Shown here piece after piece: positions 1 through 8,270 of a stretch of DNA of 60,908 nucleotides. A model generated the notes under the pieces. The model was not told where the DNA came from. It did no database searches and was given only the letters and a program-made list of their open reading frames with translations. Source of the DNA: Lactobacillaceae bacterium UBA5807 (GTDB taxonomy: Bacteria; Bacillota; Bacilli; Lactobacillales; Lactobacillaceae); assembly GCA_002418005.1 (NCBI GenBank), contig DIDF01000095.1, forward strand, positions 1 to 60,908. The letters run 5' to 3'. Each line of letters opens with the position of its first letter. Position 1 is the first letter of the stretch. Position numbers and translations under genes: made by a program.

Positions 1-6
1 TAGTTT

Positions 7-468
7 TCAGACGGGCCCTAGTAATTGCCAGATTATATATATTCCACAAAGTAAAATGGTGAATTTTAAATCGTGAGAATTATTTAATAAACAAAGGGCG
101 GCAAATAAAATTAATCCTGATAAAGGCATTTCGTTTTTAAGCATATCCCAAGTACTCAAAAAGGTCAGAAAAAATATAATTAAAATAAAAACAGGATGGT
201 TAAATGTTGAATGAACTGCTGTGACAAATCCAAGAAAAATTTCATTGGTAAATGAAACCTTAGAAATTTTTTGGTGACAGTATCTACATTTTCCTTTTAA
301 AGTGATAAAGCTAAGTATCGGAATTAAATCATATGGTGGTATTTGGTGATAGCATTTTTCACAATGTGACCCCGGAAAAACAATAGATTCTTTGTTTATA
401 AAACGAAAACATAGTAGACTGATAAATGAACCAAAGCAGCTGCCAATTATAAAATTAAAAATTAACAT
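7..468 (-). CDS. Prepilin peptidase-like protein (ComC family), C-terminally truncated
   Basis: Family A24 prepilin peptidases cleave and N-methylate type IV prepilin-like proteins such as the ComG pseudopilins of the competence DNA-uptake machine. The 153-residue product keeps the N-terminal membrane segment with a GSCFGSF motif (9-15), two CxxC pairs (36-39 and 61-64) that bind zinc in the family, and a first catalytic-type aspartate at about D108 (STWDMLKNEMP). A GGGAGG ribosome binding site precedes the ATG. Family members are usually 210-240 residues; this one stops at a TGA before any GxGD motif holding the second catalytic aspartate. It is probably inactive or frameshifted, although a sequencing error at the stop cannot be excluded. 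It diverges from the rpsL operon. Confidence 0.75.
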   Translation of the reverse strand: MLIFNFIIGSCFGSFISLLCFRFINKESIVFPGSHCEKCYHQIPPYDLIPILSFITLKGKCRYCHQKISKVSFTNEIFLGFVTAVHSTFNHPVFILIIFFLTFLSTWDMLKNEMPLSGLILFAALCLLNNSHDLKFTILLCGIYIIWQLLGPV

Positions 469-532
469 TTTTATTTCCTCCCGTAGAAAAATACGCCAAA
501 AATTTTTCTTAACTTTATTAGGGGAAGATGTG

Positions 533-561
533 TTGACACTTGCTTTGGGGCGTGATAAATT
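533..561 (+). promoter_or_regulatory. Promoter of the str operon (rpsL)
   Basis: A perfect -35 box TTGACA (533-538) is followed after 17 bases by TAAATT (556-561), which carries an upstream TG at 553-554, giving an extended -10. It lies about 150 bases upstream of rpsL, leaving room for a long 5' leader. It is the best promoter match in the 243-base gap between the divergent comC-like gene and rpsL. Confidence 0.75.
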
Positions 562-629
562 AGTAGTTGTGCTTTTTGTGACAGAAATTTAAACTTATTT
601 TGATTTTCTATCCGAATACAAAGAGTGTT

Positions 630-664
630 GGTGGACTCGTTTTTTTGCTTAAAAAAGAACCACC
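630..664 (+). promoter_or_regulatory. Hairpin in the rpsL leader
   Basis: GGTGG (630-634) pairs with CCACC (660-664), and a run of seven T (640-646) can pair with six A (651-656) around a GCTT loop. The element sits in the transcribed leader between the rpsL promoter and its start codon. Ribosomal operons are often controlled by leader structures, but I do not recognise this one as a named family; a role in regulation is inference. Confidence 0.4.
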
Positions 665-711
665 TGGATGTGTGGACTTAATAATGAAATTTTGGAAGGA
701 GAACATTTTAC

Positions 712-1128
712 ATGCCTACTATTAATCAATTGGTACGCAAAGGACGTAAGTCCAGAACCACAAAGTCCAAGGCACCTGCCTTGAATTATGCTTATAACAG
801 TTTTAACAAGGAGCAAGTTGTAGTACCTGCTCCCCAGAAACGTGGAGTTGCTACTCGTGTTGGAACCATGACACCAAAGAAGCCAAACTCTGCTTTACGG
901 AAATATGCCCGTGTACGTTTATCTAATTTACTTGAGGTTACCGCTTATATTCCTGGTATTGGCCATAACTTACAGGAGCATAGTGTTGTTTTAATTCGTG
1001 GTGGCCGTGTAAAGGACCTACCTGGGGTTCGTTATCATGTTATTCGTGGTGCGCTTGATACTGCTGGGGTTACTGATCGTCGTCAAAGTCGTTCTAAATA
1101 CGGTACTAAGAAACCTAAAGAAAAGTAA
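712..1128 (+). CDS. rpsL: 30S ribosomal protein S12
   Basis: S12 lies at the decoding centre of the 30S subunit and affects translational accuracy. The 138-residue product carries the family hallmark PNSALRKYARVRL and KKPNS, with the lysine that is wild type with respect to streptomycin sensitivity. The start is an ATG after GGAAGGAG. It is the first gene of the str operon, 39 bases ahead of rpsG. Length and sequence are normal for Gram-positive S12. Confidence 0.98.
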   Translation: MPTINQLVRKGRKSRTTKSKAPALNYAYNSFNKEQVVVPAPQKRGVATRVGTMTPKKPNSALRKYARVRLSNLLEVTAYIPGIGHNLQEHSVVLIRGGRVKDLPGVRYHVIRGALDTAGVTDRRQSRSKYGTKKPKEK

Positions 1129-1167
1129 TATATACTTTATTAACAGACTTTTGAGGAGGATTACGAA

Positions 1168-1638
1168 ATGCCTAGAAAAGGAAATGTTTCAAAAAGGGAA
1201 GTACTCCCTGATCCAATTTACAATTCTAAATTGGTAACTCGTTTGATCAACCACTTAATGTTGGATGGAAAACGAGGAACTGCATCAACTATTTTGTATG
1301 GTGCATTTGATATGATTAAGAAAGAAACTAACAACGAACCAGTTGATGTCTTTCAAGAAGCTATGAAGAACGTTATGCCGGTCCTTGAAGTTAAGGCTCG
1401 TCGTGTGGGTGGATCCAACTACCAGGTTCCTATCGAAGTTCGTCCTGACAGAAGAACAACTTTAGGTCTTCGTTGGATTGTAAACTATGCTCGTCTTCGT
1501 GGCGAACACACAATGACTGAGCGTCTTGCTCGTGAAATTATGGATGCTGCCAATAATACTGGTGCATCAGTTAAAAAGCGTGAAGATACTCATAAGATGG
1601 CTGAAGCTAACCGTGCCTTTGCTCATTATCGTTGGTAA
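1168..1638 (+). CDS. rpsG: 30S ribosomal protein S7
   Basis: S7 nucleates assembly of the 30S head and contacts the E-site tRNA. The product is 156 residues, the normal length, and opens with MPRKGNVSKR as in other Firmicutes. The conserved RRVGGSNYQVPIEVRP block is present. A GAGGAGG site precedes the ATG. It lies between rpsL and fusA in the str operon; in proteobacteria S7 represses this operon, but nothing here shows that directly. Confidence 0.98.
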   Translation: MPRKGNVSKREVLPDPIYNSKLVTRLINHLMLDGKRGTASTILYGAFDMIKKETNNEPVDVFQEAMKNVMPVLEVKARRVGGSNYQVPIEVRPDRRTTLGLRWIVNYARLRGEHTMTERLAREIMDAANNTGASVKKREDTHKMAEANRAFAHYRW

Positions 1639-1671
1639 TAATTTAAGTTTTATAAAGTTTTTAATGTCCGA

Positions 1672-1691
1672 ATACGGGTTAAAATCCGTAT
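1672..1691 (+). other. Short hairpin between rpsG and fusA
   Basis: ATACGGG (1672-1678) pairs with TCCGTAT (1685-1691) including one G-U pair, with a six-base AT loop and CTTTTG behind it. It resembles a weak terminator or RNA-processing site and could set the ratio of ribosomal protein to EF-G. This is only a structural observation. Confidence 0.35.
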
Positions 1692-1725
1692 CTTTTGCAT
1701 CACAAGTTTTGGAAGGAGTTTAATT

Positions 1726-3825
1726 ATGGCTAACAGACGAGAATTTCCGCTCGAAAAGACTCGTAATATTGGTATCATGGCCCATATTGATGCTGGTAAG
1801 ACAACTACTACTGAGCGTATTCTTTATTACACTGGTAAAATTCACAAAATTGGTGAAACTCATGATGGTGCTTCACAAATGGACTGGATGCCACAAGAGC
1901 AGGAACGTGGTATTACTATCACTTCCGCTGCCACAACCGCTCAATGGAAAGATCACCGAATCAACATTATTGATACCCCAGGACATGTGGACTTCACCGC
2001 TGAAGTTGAACGTTCACTTCGTGTCCTAGATGGTGCTATTGCTGTCCTTGATGCTCAGGCTGGTGTTGAGCCACAAACAGAAACTGTTTGGCGTCAAGCC
2101 TCAGATTACGATGTTCCCCGGATTGTCTTTGTTAACAAAATGGATAAAGTTGGGGCTGATTTTGACTTTTCAGTTAAGTCCATTCAAGATCGTTTGAATG
2201 CTAAGCCTTTACCTGTTCAAATGCCAATTGGTGCTGAGGATGATTTCGAAGGGGTTATCGATCTTATTAATATGAAAGCCGATCTTTATGATGAAGATCA
2301 ACTTGGTACTGAATGGGATACTGTTGACATTCCTGAAAAGTATAAAGCCGAAGCTACTAAGCGTCGGGATGAATTAGTTGAAACTGTCGCTGATGTTGAT
2401 GATGACATTATGGATAAATACTTGGAAGGCCAGGATATTTCAATTCCTGAACTTAAAGCCGCTATTCGTAAAGCCACTTTAAACCTCGAATTGTTCCCAG
2501 TTTTAGCAGGTTCAGCATTTAAGAACAAGGGTGTTCAAATGTTGATGGATGCAGTAATTGACTACTTGCCATCACCACTTGATGTTAGACCATATAATGC
2601 CACTGATCCTGAATCAGGTGACAAAGTTGAACTAAAAGCTAATGATGATGGTAACTTTGCAGCTTTAGCATTTAAGGTTGCTACGGACCCATTTGTTGGT
2701 CGTTTAACTTACATTCGAGTTTATTCAGGAACTCTGGAATCTGGCTCATATGTTTTAAATGCTACTAAAGACAAACGTGAACGTGTTGGTCGTTTGCTTC
2801 AAATGCATTCAAATCACCGTCAGGAAATTCCAGAAGTCTTTTCTGGTGATATTGCCGCAGCTATTGGTCTTAAGAACACCACTACTGGTGATTCTTTAAC
2901 TGATCCTGATCATCCACTTCATCTTGAATCAATGGACTTTCCTGATCCAGTTATTCAGGTTGCCGTCGAGCCTAAGACTAAGGCTGACCAAGATAAAATG
3001 AATGAAGCTTTGCAAAAACTTTCAGAAGAGGATCCAACCTTTAAGGCTGAAACCAACCCCGAAACTGGTGAAACTCTTATCGCCGGCATGGGTGAGTTGC
3101 ATTTGGACATCATCATTGATCGTATGAGACGTGAGTTCCACGTTGATGCTAAAGTTGGTGCTCCTCAAGTTGCTTATCGAGAAGCATTCACAAAGCAGAC
3201 ATCTGCCGAAGGTCGATTCATTCGTCAGTCTGGTGGTAAAGGTCAGTATGGTGATGTTTGGATTGAATTTACTCCAAATGATGAAGGTAAAGGTTTTGAA
3301 TTCGAAGATGCCATCGTTGGTGGTGTTGTTCCTCGTGAGTTCATTCCTGCTGTTGAGCAAGGATTAAAAGAAGCTATGGCTAATGGAGTTCTTGCAGGCT
3401 ATCCATTAATTGATTTAAAAGCTAAGTTATATGATGGTAGTTATCATGAAGTCGATTCTTCAGAAGCTGCATTTAAGGTTGCTGCTTCACTTGCTTTAAG
3501 AGAAGCTGCCAAAACTGCAGATCCGGTTATTCTTGAACCAATCATGAAGATTGATATCAGTGTTCCTGAGGAATACATGGGTGATATCATGGGTCAAGTT
3601 ACTGCCAGACGTGGTCGAGTTGATGGAATGGAAGCACGTAGTGGAGCTCAATTGATTCACTCATTTGTTCCATTGTCTGAAATGTTTGGTTATGCAACCA
3701 CTCTTCGTTCTGCATCACAAGGTCGTGGTACTTTTACTATGACTTTTGATCACTATGAGGCTGTTCCTAAGAGTATCCAAGAGGATATCATTAAGAAAAA
3801 TGGTGGCACAGCTGCAGAAGATTAA
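1726..3825 (+). CDS. fusA: Elongation factor G
   Basis: EF-G is the GTPase that drives tRNA-mRNA translocation. The 699-residue product has the complete G domain: AHIDAGKT (19-26), the RGITI switch (61-65), DTPGH (83-87) and NKMD near residue 137, followed by domains II to V including the GGKGQYGDVWIE block of domain IV. The start is an ATG after GGAAGGAG. It is the last gene of the str operon and is followed by an intrinsic terminator; tuf is not adjacent, as is usual in lactobacilli. Confidence 0.98.
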   Translation: MANRREFPLEKTRNIGIMAHIDAGKTTTTERILYYTGKIHKIGETHDGASQMDWMPQEQERGITITSAATTAQWKDHRINIIDTPGHVDFTAEVERSLRVLDGAIAVLDAQAGVEPQTETVWRQASDYDVPRIVFVNKMDKVGADFDFSVKSIQDRLNAKPLPVQMPIGAEDDFEGVIDLINMKADLYDEDQLGTEWDTVDIPEKYKAEATKRRDELVETVADVDDDIMDKYLEGQDISIPELKAAIRKATLNLELFPVLAGSAFKNKGVQMLMDAVIDYLPSPLDVRPYNATDPESGDKVELKANDDGNFAALAFKVATDPFVGRLTYIRVYSGTLESGSYVLNATKDKRERVGRLLQMHSNHRQEIPEVFSGDIAAAIGLKNTTTGDSLTDPDHPLHLESMDFPDPVIQVAVEPKTKADQDKMNEALQKLSEEDPTFKAETNPETGETLIAGMGELHLDIIIDRMRREFHVDAKVGAPQVAYREAFTKQTSAEGRFIRQSGGKGQYGDVWIEFTPNDEGKGFEFEDAIVGGVVPREFIPAVEQGLKEAMANGVLAGYPLIDLKAKLYDGSYHEVDSSEAAFKVAASLALREAAKTADPVILEPIMKIDISVPEEYMGDIMGQVTARRGRVDGMEARSGAQLIHSFVPLSEMFGYATTLRSASQGRGTFTMTFDHYEAVPKSIQEDIIKKNGGTAAED

Positions 3826-3847
3826 TTTTAAAAATTAATTTTGTAAA

Positions 3848-3874
3848 GAAGGGCAGAGATGTCCTTCTTTTTTT
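3848..3874 (+). terminator. Intrinsic terminator after fusA
   Basis: GAAGGGC (3848-3854) pairs with GTCCTTC (3861-3867), seven pairs with one G-U, around a six-base loop, followed by seven T. It separates the str operon from the S10 operon. Confidence 0.85.
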
Positions 3875-3911
3875 CATTTATATTACAAAGGGAAATTATT
3901 GCCGGTACACC

Positions 3912-3940
3912 TTGTATTATCAGCATTTTTCTAGTACACT
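3912..3940 (+). promoter_or_regulatory. Promoter of the S10 operon
   Basis: TTGTAT (3912-3917), 17 bases, then TACACT (3935-3940). It lies between the fusA terminator and the structured rpsJ leader, so it is the natural start of the long S10-spc-alpha transcript. Confidence 0.65.
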
Positions 3941-3958
3941 ATTGAGGTACTTGTTTTT

Positions 3959-4055
3959 AGGGATAGCTATGCCCTAAACCGAGACGTGATAGCTATGATG
4001 TGAAAGGTTGCGACACACCCGGATGCTTTGCCATGGGTTTGGCGGTAATTTTCAC
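3959..4055 (+). promoter_or_regulatory. Structured 5' leader of the S10 operon
   Basis: About 150 bases separate the promoter from rpsJ and contain pairing elements: AGGG/CCCT around 3959-3975, and GTGAAA (4000-4005) with TTTCAC (4050-4055) closing a 44-base multi-branch region that holds GCGACACACCCGG. The ten-base word GATAGCTATG occurs twice, at 3962-3971 and 3988-3997. S10 leaders that sense a free ribosomal protein are known in bacteria; the regulator here is not visible in sequence. Confidence 0.55.
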
Positions 4056-4097
4056 GGAGTTAGTCCTATTTTTAAAATAGACGAAGGAGGGAACACA

Positions 4098-4406
4098 ATG
4101 GCAAAACAAAAAATTCGTATTCGTTTAAAGGCTTACGAACATCGTATCTTGGATCAATCAGCAGATAAGATTGTTGCTACTGCACAAAGAACTGGAGCTA
4201 CTATTTCTGGCCCAGTTCCATTGCCAACAGAAAGAAATATCTACACTGTTCTTGCTTCACCACATAAGTTTAAGGATGCTCGTGAACAATTTGAGATTTT
4301 AACTCATAAACGATTGATTGATATTACCAATCCAACACCAAAGACAGTTGACTCATTAATGAAGCTTGACTTGCCTTCTGGCGTGGATATTGAAATTAAG
4401 CTATAA
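4098..4406 (+). CDS. rpsJ: 30S ribosomal protein S10
   Basis: S10 is a 30S head protein and the NusE partner of NusB in antitermination. The start chosen is the ATG at 4098 behind AAGGAGGG, giving 102 residues that begin MAKQKIRIRLKAYEHR, the family N-terminus. An upstream start at 4008 would translate the leader RNA and is rejected. It is the first gene of the S10 operon. Confidence 0.97.
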   Translation: MAKQKIRIRLKAYEHRILDQSADKIVATAQRTGATISGPVPLPTERNIYTVLASPHKFKDAREQFEILTHKRLIDITNPTPKTVDSLMKLDLPSGVDIEIKL

Positions 4407-4433
4407 AAAATACATTATATCGGAGGTGTACTC

Positions 4434-5069
4434 ATGACCACAAAAGGAATCTTAGGAAAGAAAGTTGGGATGACGCAAGTCTTCTCAGACAATGGTGAAT
4501 TAGTTCCAGTAACTGTTATCGATGTTACTCCTAATGTTGTATTGCAAGTCAAAACCGTTGAATCAGACGGTTATGAAGCTGTTCAACTTGGATATCAAGA
4601 TAAGCGTGCTGTTTTGACTAATAAACCAGAAACAGGTCATGCAAAGAAAGCAAATACCACTCCTAAGCGCTTCATTAAAGAAATCAAGAATGTTGAGCTT
4701 GGAGATTACAAGGTAGCAGATGAAGTTAAGGCTGACATTTTTGAGGCTGGTGACATTGTTGATGTTACTGGTACAACAAAAGGTCATGGATACCAAGGTA
4801 ACGTCCATAGATACGGACAATCACGTGGACCTGAAAGTCACGGTTCTCGTTATCACCGTCGTCCGGGTTCATTAGGCTCAATCATTAACCGGGTTGTTGC
4901 TGGAATGCCACTACCTGGTCGAATGGGTAATGATACTGTTACTATTCAAAACTTGGAAGTTGTTCGTGCAGACGCTGACAATAACGTTCTTCTTATTAAG
5001 GGAAACGTTCCAGGTGCCAATAAATCATTTGTAACTGTTAAGACTGCCGCTCGCAGTTCAAAAAAGTAG
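4434..5069 (+). CDS. rplC: 50S ribosomal protein L3
   Basis: L3 is an early assembly protein of the 50S subunit that reaches the peptidyltransferase centre. The 211-residue product begins with KGILGKKVGMTQVF and contains the RYHRRPGSLGSI and GRMGN blocks of the family. The ATG follows a CGGAGGTG site 28 bases after rpsJ. Confidence 0.98.
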   Translation: MTTKGILGKKVGMTQVFSDNGELVPVTVIDVTPNVVLQVKTVESDGYEAVQLGYQDKRAVLTNKPETGHAKKANTTPKRFIKEIKNVELGDYKVADEVKADIFEAGDIVDVTGTTKGHGYQGNVHRYGQSRGPESHGSRYHRRPGSLGSIINRVVAGMPLPGRMGNDTVTIQNLEVVRADADNNVLLIKGNVPGANKSFVTVKTAARSSKK

Positions 5070-5086
5070 AAAGGAGGCAACTATAG

Positions 5087-5710
5087 ATGACTGATGTAGC
5101 ATTATATAAACAAGATGGAAGTAAAAATGGTAACGTTACATTGAATGATGACATTTTTGGGATTGAACCTAATGATAATGTTGTATTTGATGCAATAGTT
5201 ATGCAAAGAGCTTCACTTCGCCGCGGTACTCATTCGGTTAAAAACCGTTCTGCAGTTCGTGGTGGTGGAAAGAAGCCATGGCGTCAAAAGGGTACTGGTC
5301 GTGCTCGTCAAGGATCAATTCGTTCACCACAATGGCGTGGCGGTGGAATTGTCTTTGGACCAACTCCCCGTTCATACTCATATCATTTGCCAAAGAAAGT
5401 TTCACGTTTGGCATTGAAGTCAGTTCTTTCAAGCAAAGTTGCTGAAAAGAGCTTTGTTGTGATTGATTCACTTAAGTTTGAGAAACCTAAGACAAAAGAA
5501 TTTGCCTCTTTACTGGATGCTTTAGATATTTCAACTAAAACTTTGGTAGTTTTGGAAGATGACAATGAACAAGCTGCTCTTTCAGCTCGTAATTTGGAAA
5601 ATGTTAAAGTGATCACTGGTAAGGGAATTAACGTTCTTGATGTTGCCAATAGTGACAAGGTTGTCATTACAAAAGCTGCTCTTTCTCAAGTAGAGGAGGT
5701 ACTCGCATAA
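5087..5710 (+). CDS. rplD: 50S ribosomal protein L4
   Basis: L4 lines the peptide exit tunnel. The 207-residue product has the tunnel-loop block KKPWRQKGTGRARQG and the GGGIVFGP motif at normal spacing. In proteobacteria L4 represses the S10 operon, which is relevant to the leader upstream but not shown here. Its stop overlaps the rplW start by one base (TAATG), indicating translational coupling. Confidence 0.98.
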   Translation: MTDVALYKQDGSKNGNVTLNDDIFGIEPNDNVVFDAIVMQRASLRRGTHSVKNRSAVRGGGKKPWRQKGTGRARQGSIRSPQWRGGGIVFGPTPRSYSYHLPKKVSRLALKSVLSSKVAEKSFVVIDSLKFEKPKTKEFASLLDALDISTKTLVVLEDDNEQAALSARNLENVKVITGKGINVLDVANSDKVVITKAALSQVEEVLA

Positions 5711-6006
5711 TGGAATCACGTGATGTCATTTTACGTCCAGTTATTACTGAGGACTCTACTAGTAAGATGGACGACAAAGTTTACACATTTGATGTTGATT
5801 TGCGTGCAACTAAGACTCAGGTAAAAAAAGCTGTCGAAGATGTTTTCGATGTTAAAGTTGTTCGAGTTAATGTCATGAATGTTCGTGGTAAAAAGAAGCG
5901 TCAAGGCCGATATGAAGGCTTTACCGCAAAGCGTCGTAAGGCAATTGTTACTTTGTCAGAAGACTCTAAAGAAATTAAGCTTTTCGGCGACGATGACGAA
6001 AAGTAA
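5710..6006 (+). CDS. rplW: 50S ribosomal protein L23
   Basis: L23 sits at the tunnel exit and docks trigger factor and SRP. The 98-residue product has the family opening DVILRPVITE and the VNVMNVRGKKKRQGR block. The start overlaps the rplD stop, with the Shine-Dalgarno site GAGGAGGTA inside rplD. Confidence 0.98.
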   Translation: MESRDVILRPVITEDSTSKMDDKVYTFDVDLRATKTQVKKAVEDVFDVKVVRVNVMNVRGKKKRQGRYEGFTAKRRKAIVTLSEDSKEIKLFGDDDEK

Positions 6007-6045
6007 TTAAACACATTTTTAAATAATATTTAGGAGGGAAATACC

Positions 6046-6888
6046 GTGGCGATTAAAACATATAAGCCAACCAGTAATGGTCGACGTAATATGACTAGCT
6101 TGGATTACAGCAGCACCATCACTAAGACCAAGCCAGAGAAGTCATTACTTGAATCAAAGAGTCATACTGCTGGTCGGAATAATTATGGCCATATGACTGT
6201 CCGTCATCGTGGTGGCGGTAACAAGACTCAATATAGAATTATTGACTTCAAACGTACAAAAGATGACGTTCCAGCAACAGTTAAAGGAATTGAATACGAT
6301 CCAAATCGGACCGCAAACATTGCTTTACTTGTTTATGCTGACGGTGTTAAATCATACATTCTTGCACCAAAAGGATTAAAGGTTGGCGATAAGGTTCAAT
6401 CAGGGCCAAAAGCTGATATTAAGACAGGTAACGCTTTACCACTTGCCAATATTCCTGTTGGATCACTTATTCATAATATCGAATTAAAACCTGGTAAGGG
6501 TGGACAGCTAGTTCGTTCTGCCGGTGGATCAGCTCAACTTCTTGGCCGTGATGGTAAATATGCCTTAGTTCGTTTGGCATCAGGTGAAGTTAGAATGGTT
6601 CTTGGAAGCAATCGAGCAACAATTGGTATTGTTGGTAATGAAGAGCATGAACTTATTAATGTTGGTAAAGCCGGCCGAACTCGTTACAAGGGTCAGCGTC
6701 CACATGTTCGTGGTTCTGTTATGAACCCTAACGATCACCCGCATGGTGGTGGTGAAGGTAAAGCACCAGTTGGATTGCCATCACCATTATCACCATGGGG
6801 CAAGAAGACTGTTGGTAAAAAGACTCGTTCCAAGAAAGCACGTTCTGATAAATTTATCGTTCGTCGTCGTAAAGGATCGAAGATGTAA
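6046..6888 (+). CDS. rplB: 50S ribosomal protein L2
   Basis: L2 is a core 50S protein needed for peptidyltransferase activity and subunit association. The 280-residue product carries the conserved NPNDHPHGGGEGK block with its essential histidine, and a basic C-terminus ending in RRRKGSKM. The start is a GTG at 6046 after TAGGAGGG, which gives the expected MAIKTYKPTS N-terminus. Confidence 0.98.
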   Translation: MAIKTYKPTSNGRRNMTSLDYSSTITKTKPEKSLLESKSHTAGRNNYGHMTVRHRGGGNKTQYRIIDFKRTKDDVPATVKGIEYDPNRTANIALLVYADGVKSYILAPKGLKVGDKVQSGPKADIKTGNALPLANIPVGSLIHNIELKPGKGGQLVRSAGGSAQLLGRDGKYALVRLASGEVRMVLGSNRATIGIVGNEEHELINVGKAGRTRYKGQRPHVRGSVMNPNDHPHGGGEGKAPVGLPSPLSPWGKKTVGKKTRSKKARSDKFIVRRRKGSKM

Positions 6889-6943
6889 TTTAACCCCATT
6901 ATTATGGGTCGTAAAAATAAAGATTTACAGAGGAGGTTGCAAA

Positions 6944-7228
6944 ATGGGTCGTAGTTTAAAAAAGGGACCATTTGCTGACGAATACTTACTTAAAAAAGTC
7001 GACGCCCAAAAAGGTCAAGACAAAAAGTCTGTAATTAAGACTTGGTCACGTCGTTCAACAATTTTTCCTAGTTTTGTTGGATATACCTTTGCCGTTTATG
7101 ACGGTCGTAAACATGTTCCAGTTTACGTTTCTGAAGACATGGTTGGTCATAAGTTAGGCGAATTTGTTCCAACTCGGACATTTCATGGCCACAATAGTAG
7201 TAGTGCCGACGATAAGAAGACTGTTTAA
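6944..7228 (+). CDS. rpsS: 30S ribosomal protein S19
   Basis: S19 binds 16S rRNA in the 30S head together with S13. The start at 6944 follows AGGAGGTTGC and gives 94 residues beginning MGRSLKKGPF, the family N-terminus. An in-frame opening as far as 6743 lies inside rplB in another frame and is not used. The conserved FVPTRTFHGH block is present. Confidence 0.97.
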   Translation: MGRSLKKGPFADEYLLKKVDAQKGQDKKSVIKTWSRRSTIFPSFVGYTFAVYDGRKHVPVYVSEDMVGHKLGEFVPTRTFHGHNSSSADDKKTV

Positions 7229-7243
7229 CAAGGAGGATAACTA

Positions 7244-7600
7244 ATGGCTGAACAAGTTACATCTGCAAAAGCAACTGCTAAAACCGTTCGTATAGCCGCT
7301 CGTAAGGTTCGCCTTGTAATCGATCTTATTAGAGGTAAAAGTGTTGCTGAAGCAGCTGCTATCTTGGATTTCACCCCTCGTGGTGCATCTCCAGTAGTTG
7401 CTAAAGTTCTAAAATCTGCTGTTGCAAACGCAGAAAATAATTTTGATTTAGATAGTGAAGATTTGTTTGTTAAAGAAGCATTCGTAAATGAAGGACCAAC
7501 TTTAAAACGTTTTCGTCCTCGTGCTAAAGGATCAGCTTCTCCAATTAACAAACGTACAAGTCATATTACAATCGTAGTTTCAGAAAAAGAGGAGGGATAA
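7244..7600 (+). CDS. rplV: 50S ribosomal protein L22
   Basis: L22 contacts all 23S rRNA domains and its beta-hairpin lines the exit tunnel, where macrolide resistance changes arise. The 118-residue product ends with the hairpin block FRPRAKGSASPINKRTSHI and the DLIRGKSVAEA helix is present. The ATG lies 15 bases after rpsS behind AAGGAGGA. Confidence 0.98.
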   Translation: MAEQVTSAKATAKTVRIAARKVRLVIDLIRGKSVAEAAAILDFTPRGASPVVAKVLKSAVANAENNFDLDSEDLFVKEAFVNEGPTLKRFRPRAKGSASPINKRTSHITIVVSEKEEG

Positions 7601-7603
7601 AGC

Positions 7604-8269
7604 GTGGGTAATAAGATAAATCCTAATGGTTTACGAGTTGGCATTATTCGTGACTGGGAAGCAAAATGGTATGCTGATGGCCAATATGCTGCTTATTTAC
7701 AAGAAGATTTGAAAATTCGTAAATATATTGAAAAGCGTCTTGCCAGTGCTTCAGTTTCAACTGTTGAAATTGAACGTGCCGCAAACCGCGTTAATATTTC
7801 GATTCATACTGCTAAACCAGGGATGGTAATTGGTAAAGGTGGATCAGAAGTTGAAAACCTTCGTAAGGAACTAAATTCTCTTACAGGTAAGAGGGTTCAT
7901 ATCAATATTATTGAAATCAAGAAACCTGATTTGGATGCAAAATTAGTCGGTGAAAATATTGCTCGTCAACTTGAAGGCCGTGTCGCTTTCAGAAGAGCAA
8001 TGCGTCAAGCTATGCAAAGAACTATGCGTGCTGGTGCCAAGGGTATTAAAACCCAAGTTGCTGGTCGTTTGAACGGTGCTGATATGGCTCGTGTTGAATC
8101 ATATTCTGATGGAACTGTTCCTTTGCATACCTTGAGAGCTGACATTGACTATGCATGGGTAGAAGCATTCACAACCTATGGATCAATTGGTGTTAAAACT
8201 TGGATCTATCGTGGTGAAGTTCTTCCTGAGAAGCCAAAGCAGCAAAAAGCTGAAGAAGGAGGAAAATAA
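7604..8269 (+). CDS. rpsC: 30S ribosomal protein S3
   Basis: S3 forms part of the mRNA entry channel. The 221-residue product has an N-terminal region starting MGNKINPNGLRVG, a KH domain with the VIGKGGSEVENL motif, and the C-terminal domain with TLRADIDYA. The start is a GTG at 7604 after GAGGAGGG, three bases beyond the rplV stop. Confidence 0.98.
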   Translation: MGNKINPNGLRVGIIRDWEAKWYADGQYAAYLQEDLKIRKYIEKRLASASVSTVEIERAANRVNISIHTAKPGMVIGKGGSEVENLRKELNSLTGKRVHINIIEIKKPDLDAKLVGENIARQLEGRVAFRRAMRQAMQRTMRAGAKGIKTQVAGRLNGADMARVESYSDGTVPLHTLRADIDYAWVEAFTTYGSIGVKTWIYRGEVLPEKPKQQKAEEGGK

Positions 8270-8270
8270 C

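Noticed and set aside
392..592. 66-codon plus-strand frame opposite the comC-like gene and across the rpsL promoter
   Set aside because: No ribosome site, antisense to a recognisable gene, and it covers a clear promoter.
3962..3997. GATAGCTATG direct repeat as a possible CRISPR-like or mobile-element repeat
   Set aside because: Only two copies, 16 bases apart, inside a structured leader; better explained as RNA structure.
6735..6971. Minus-strand frames inside ribosomal protein genes, such as this one under rplB
   Set aside because: Shadows created by the codon bias of highly expressed genes; no ribosome site or family.
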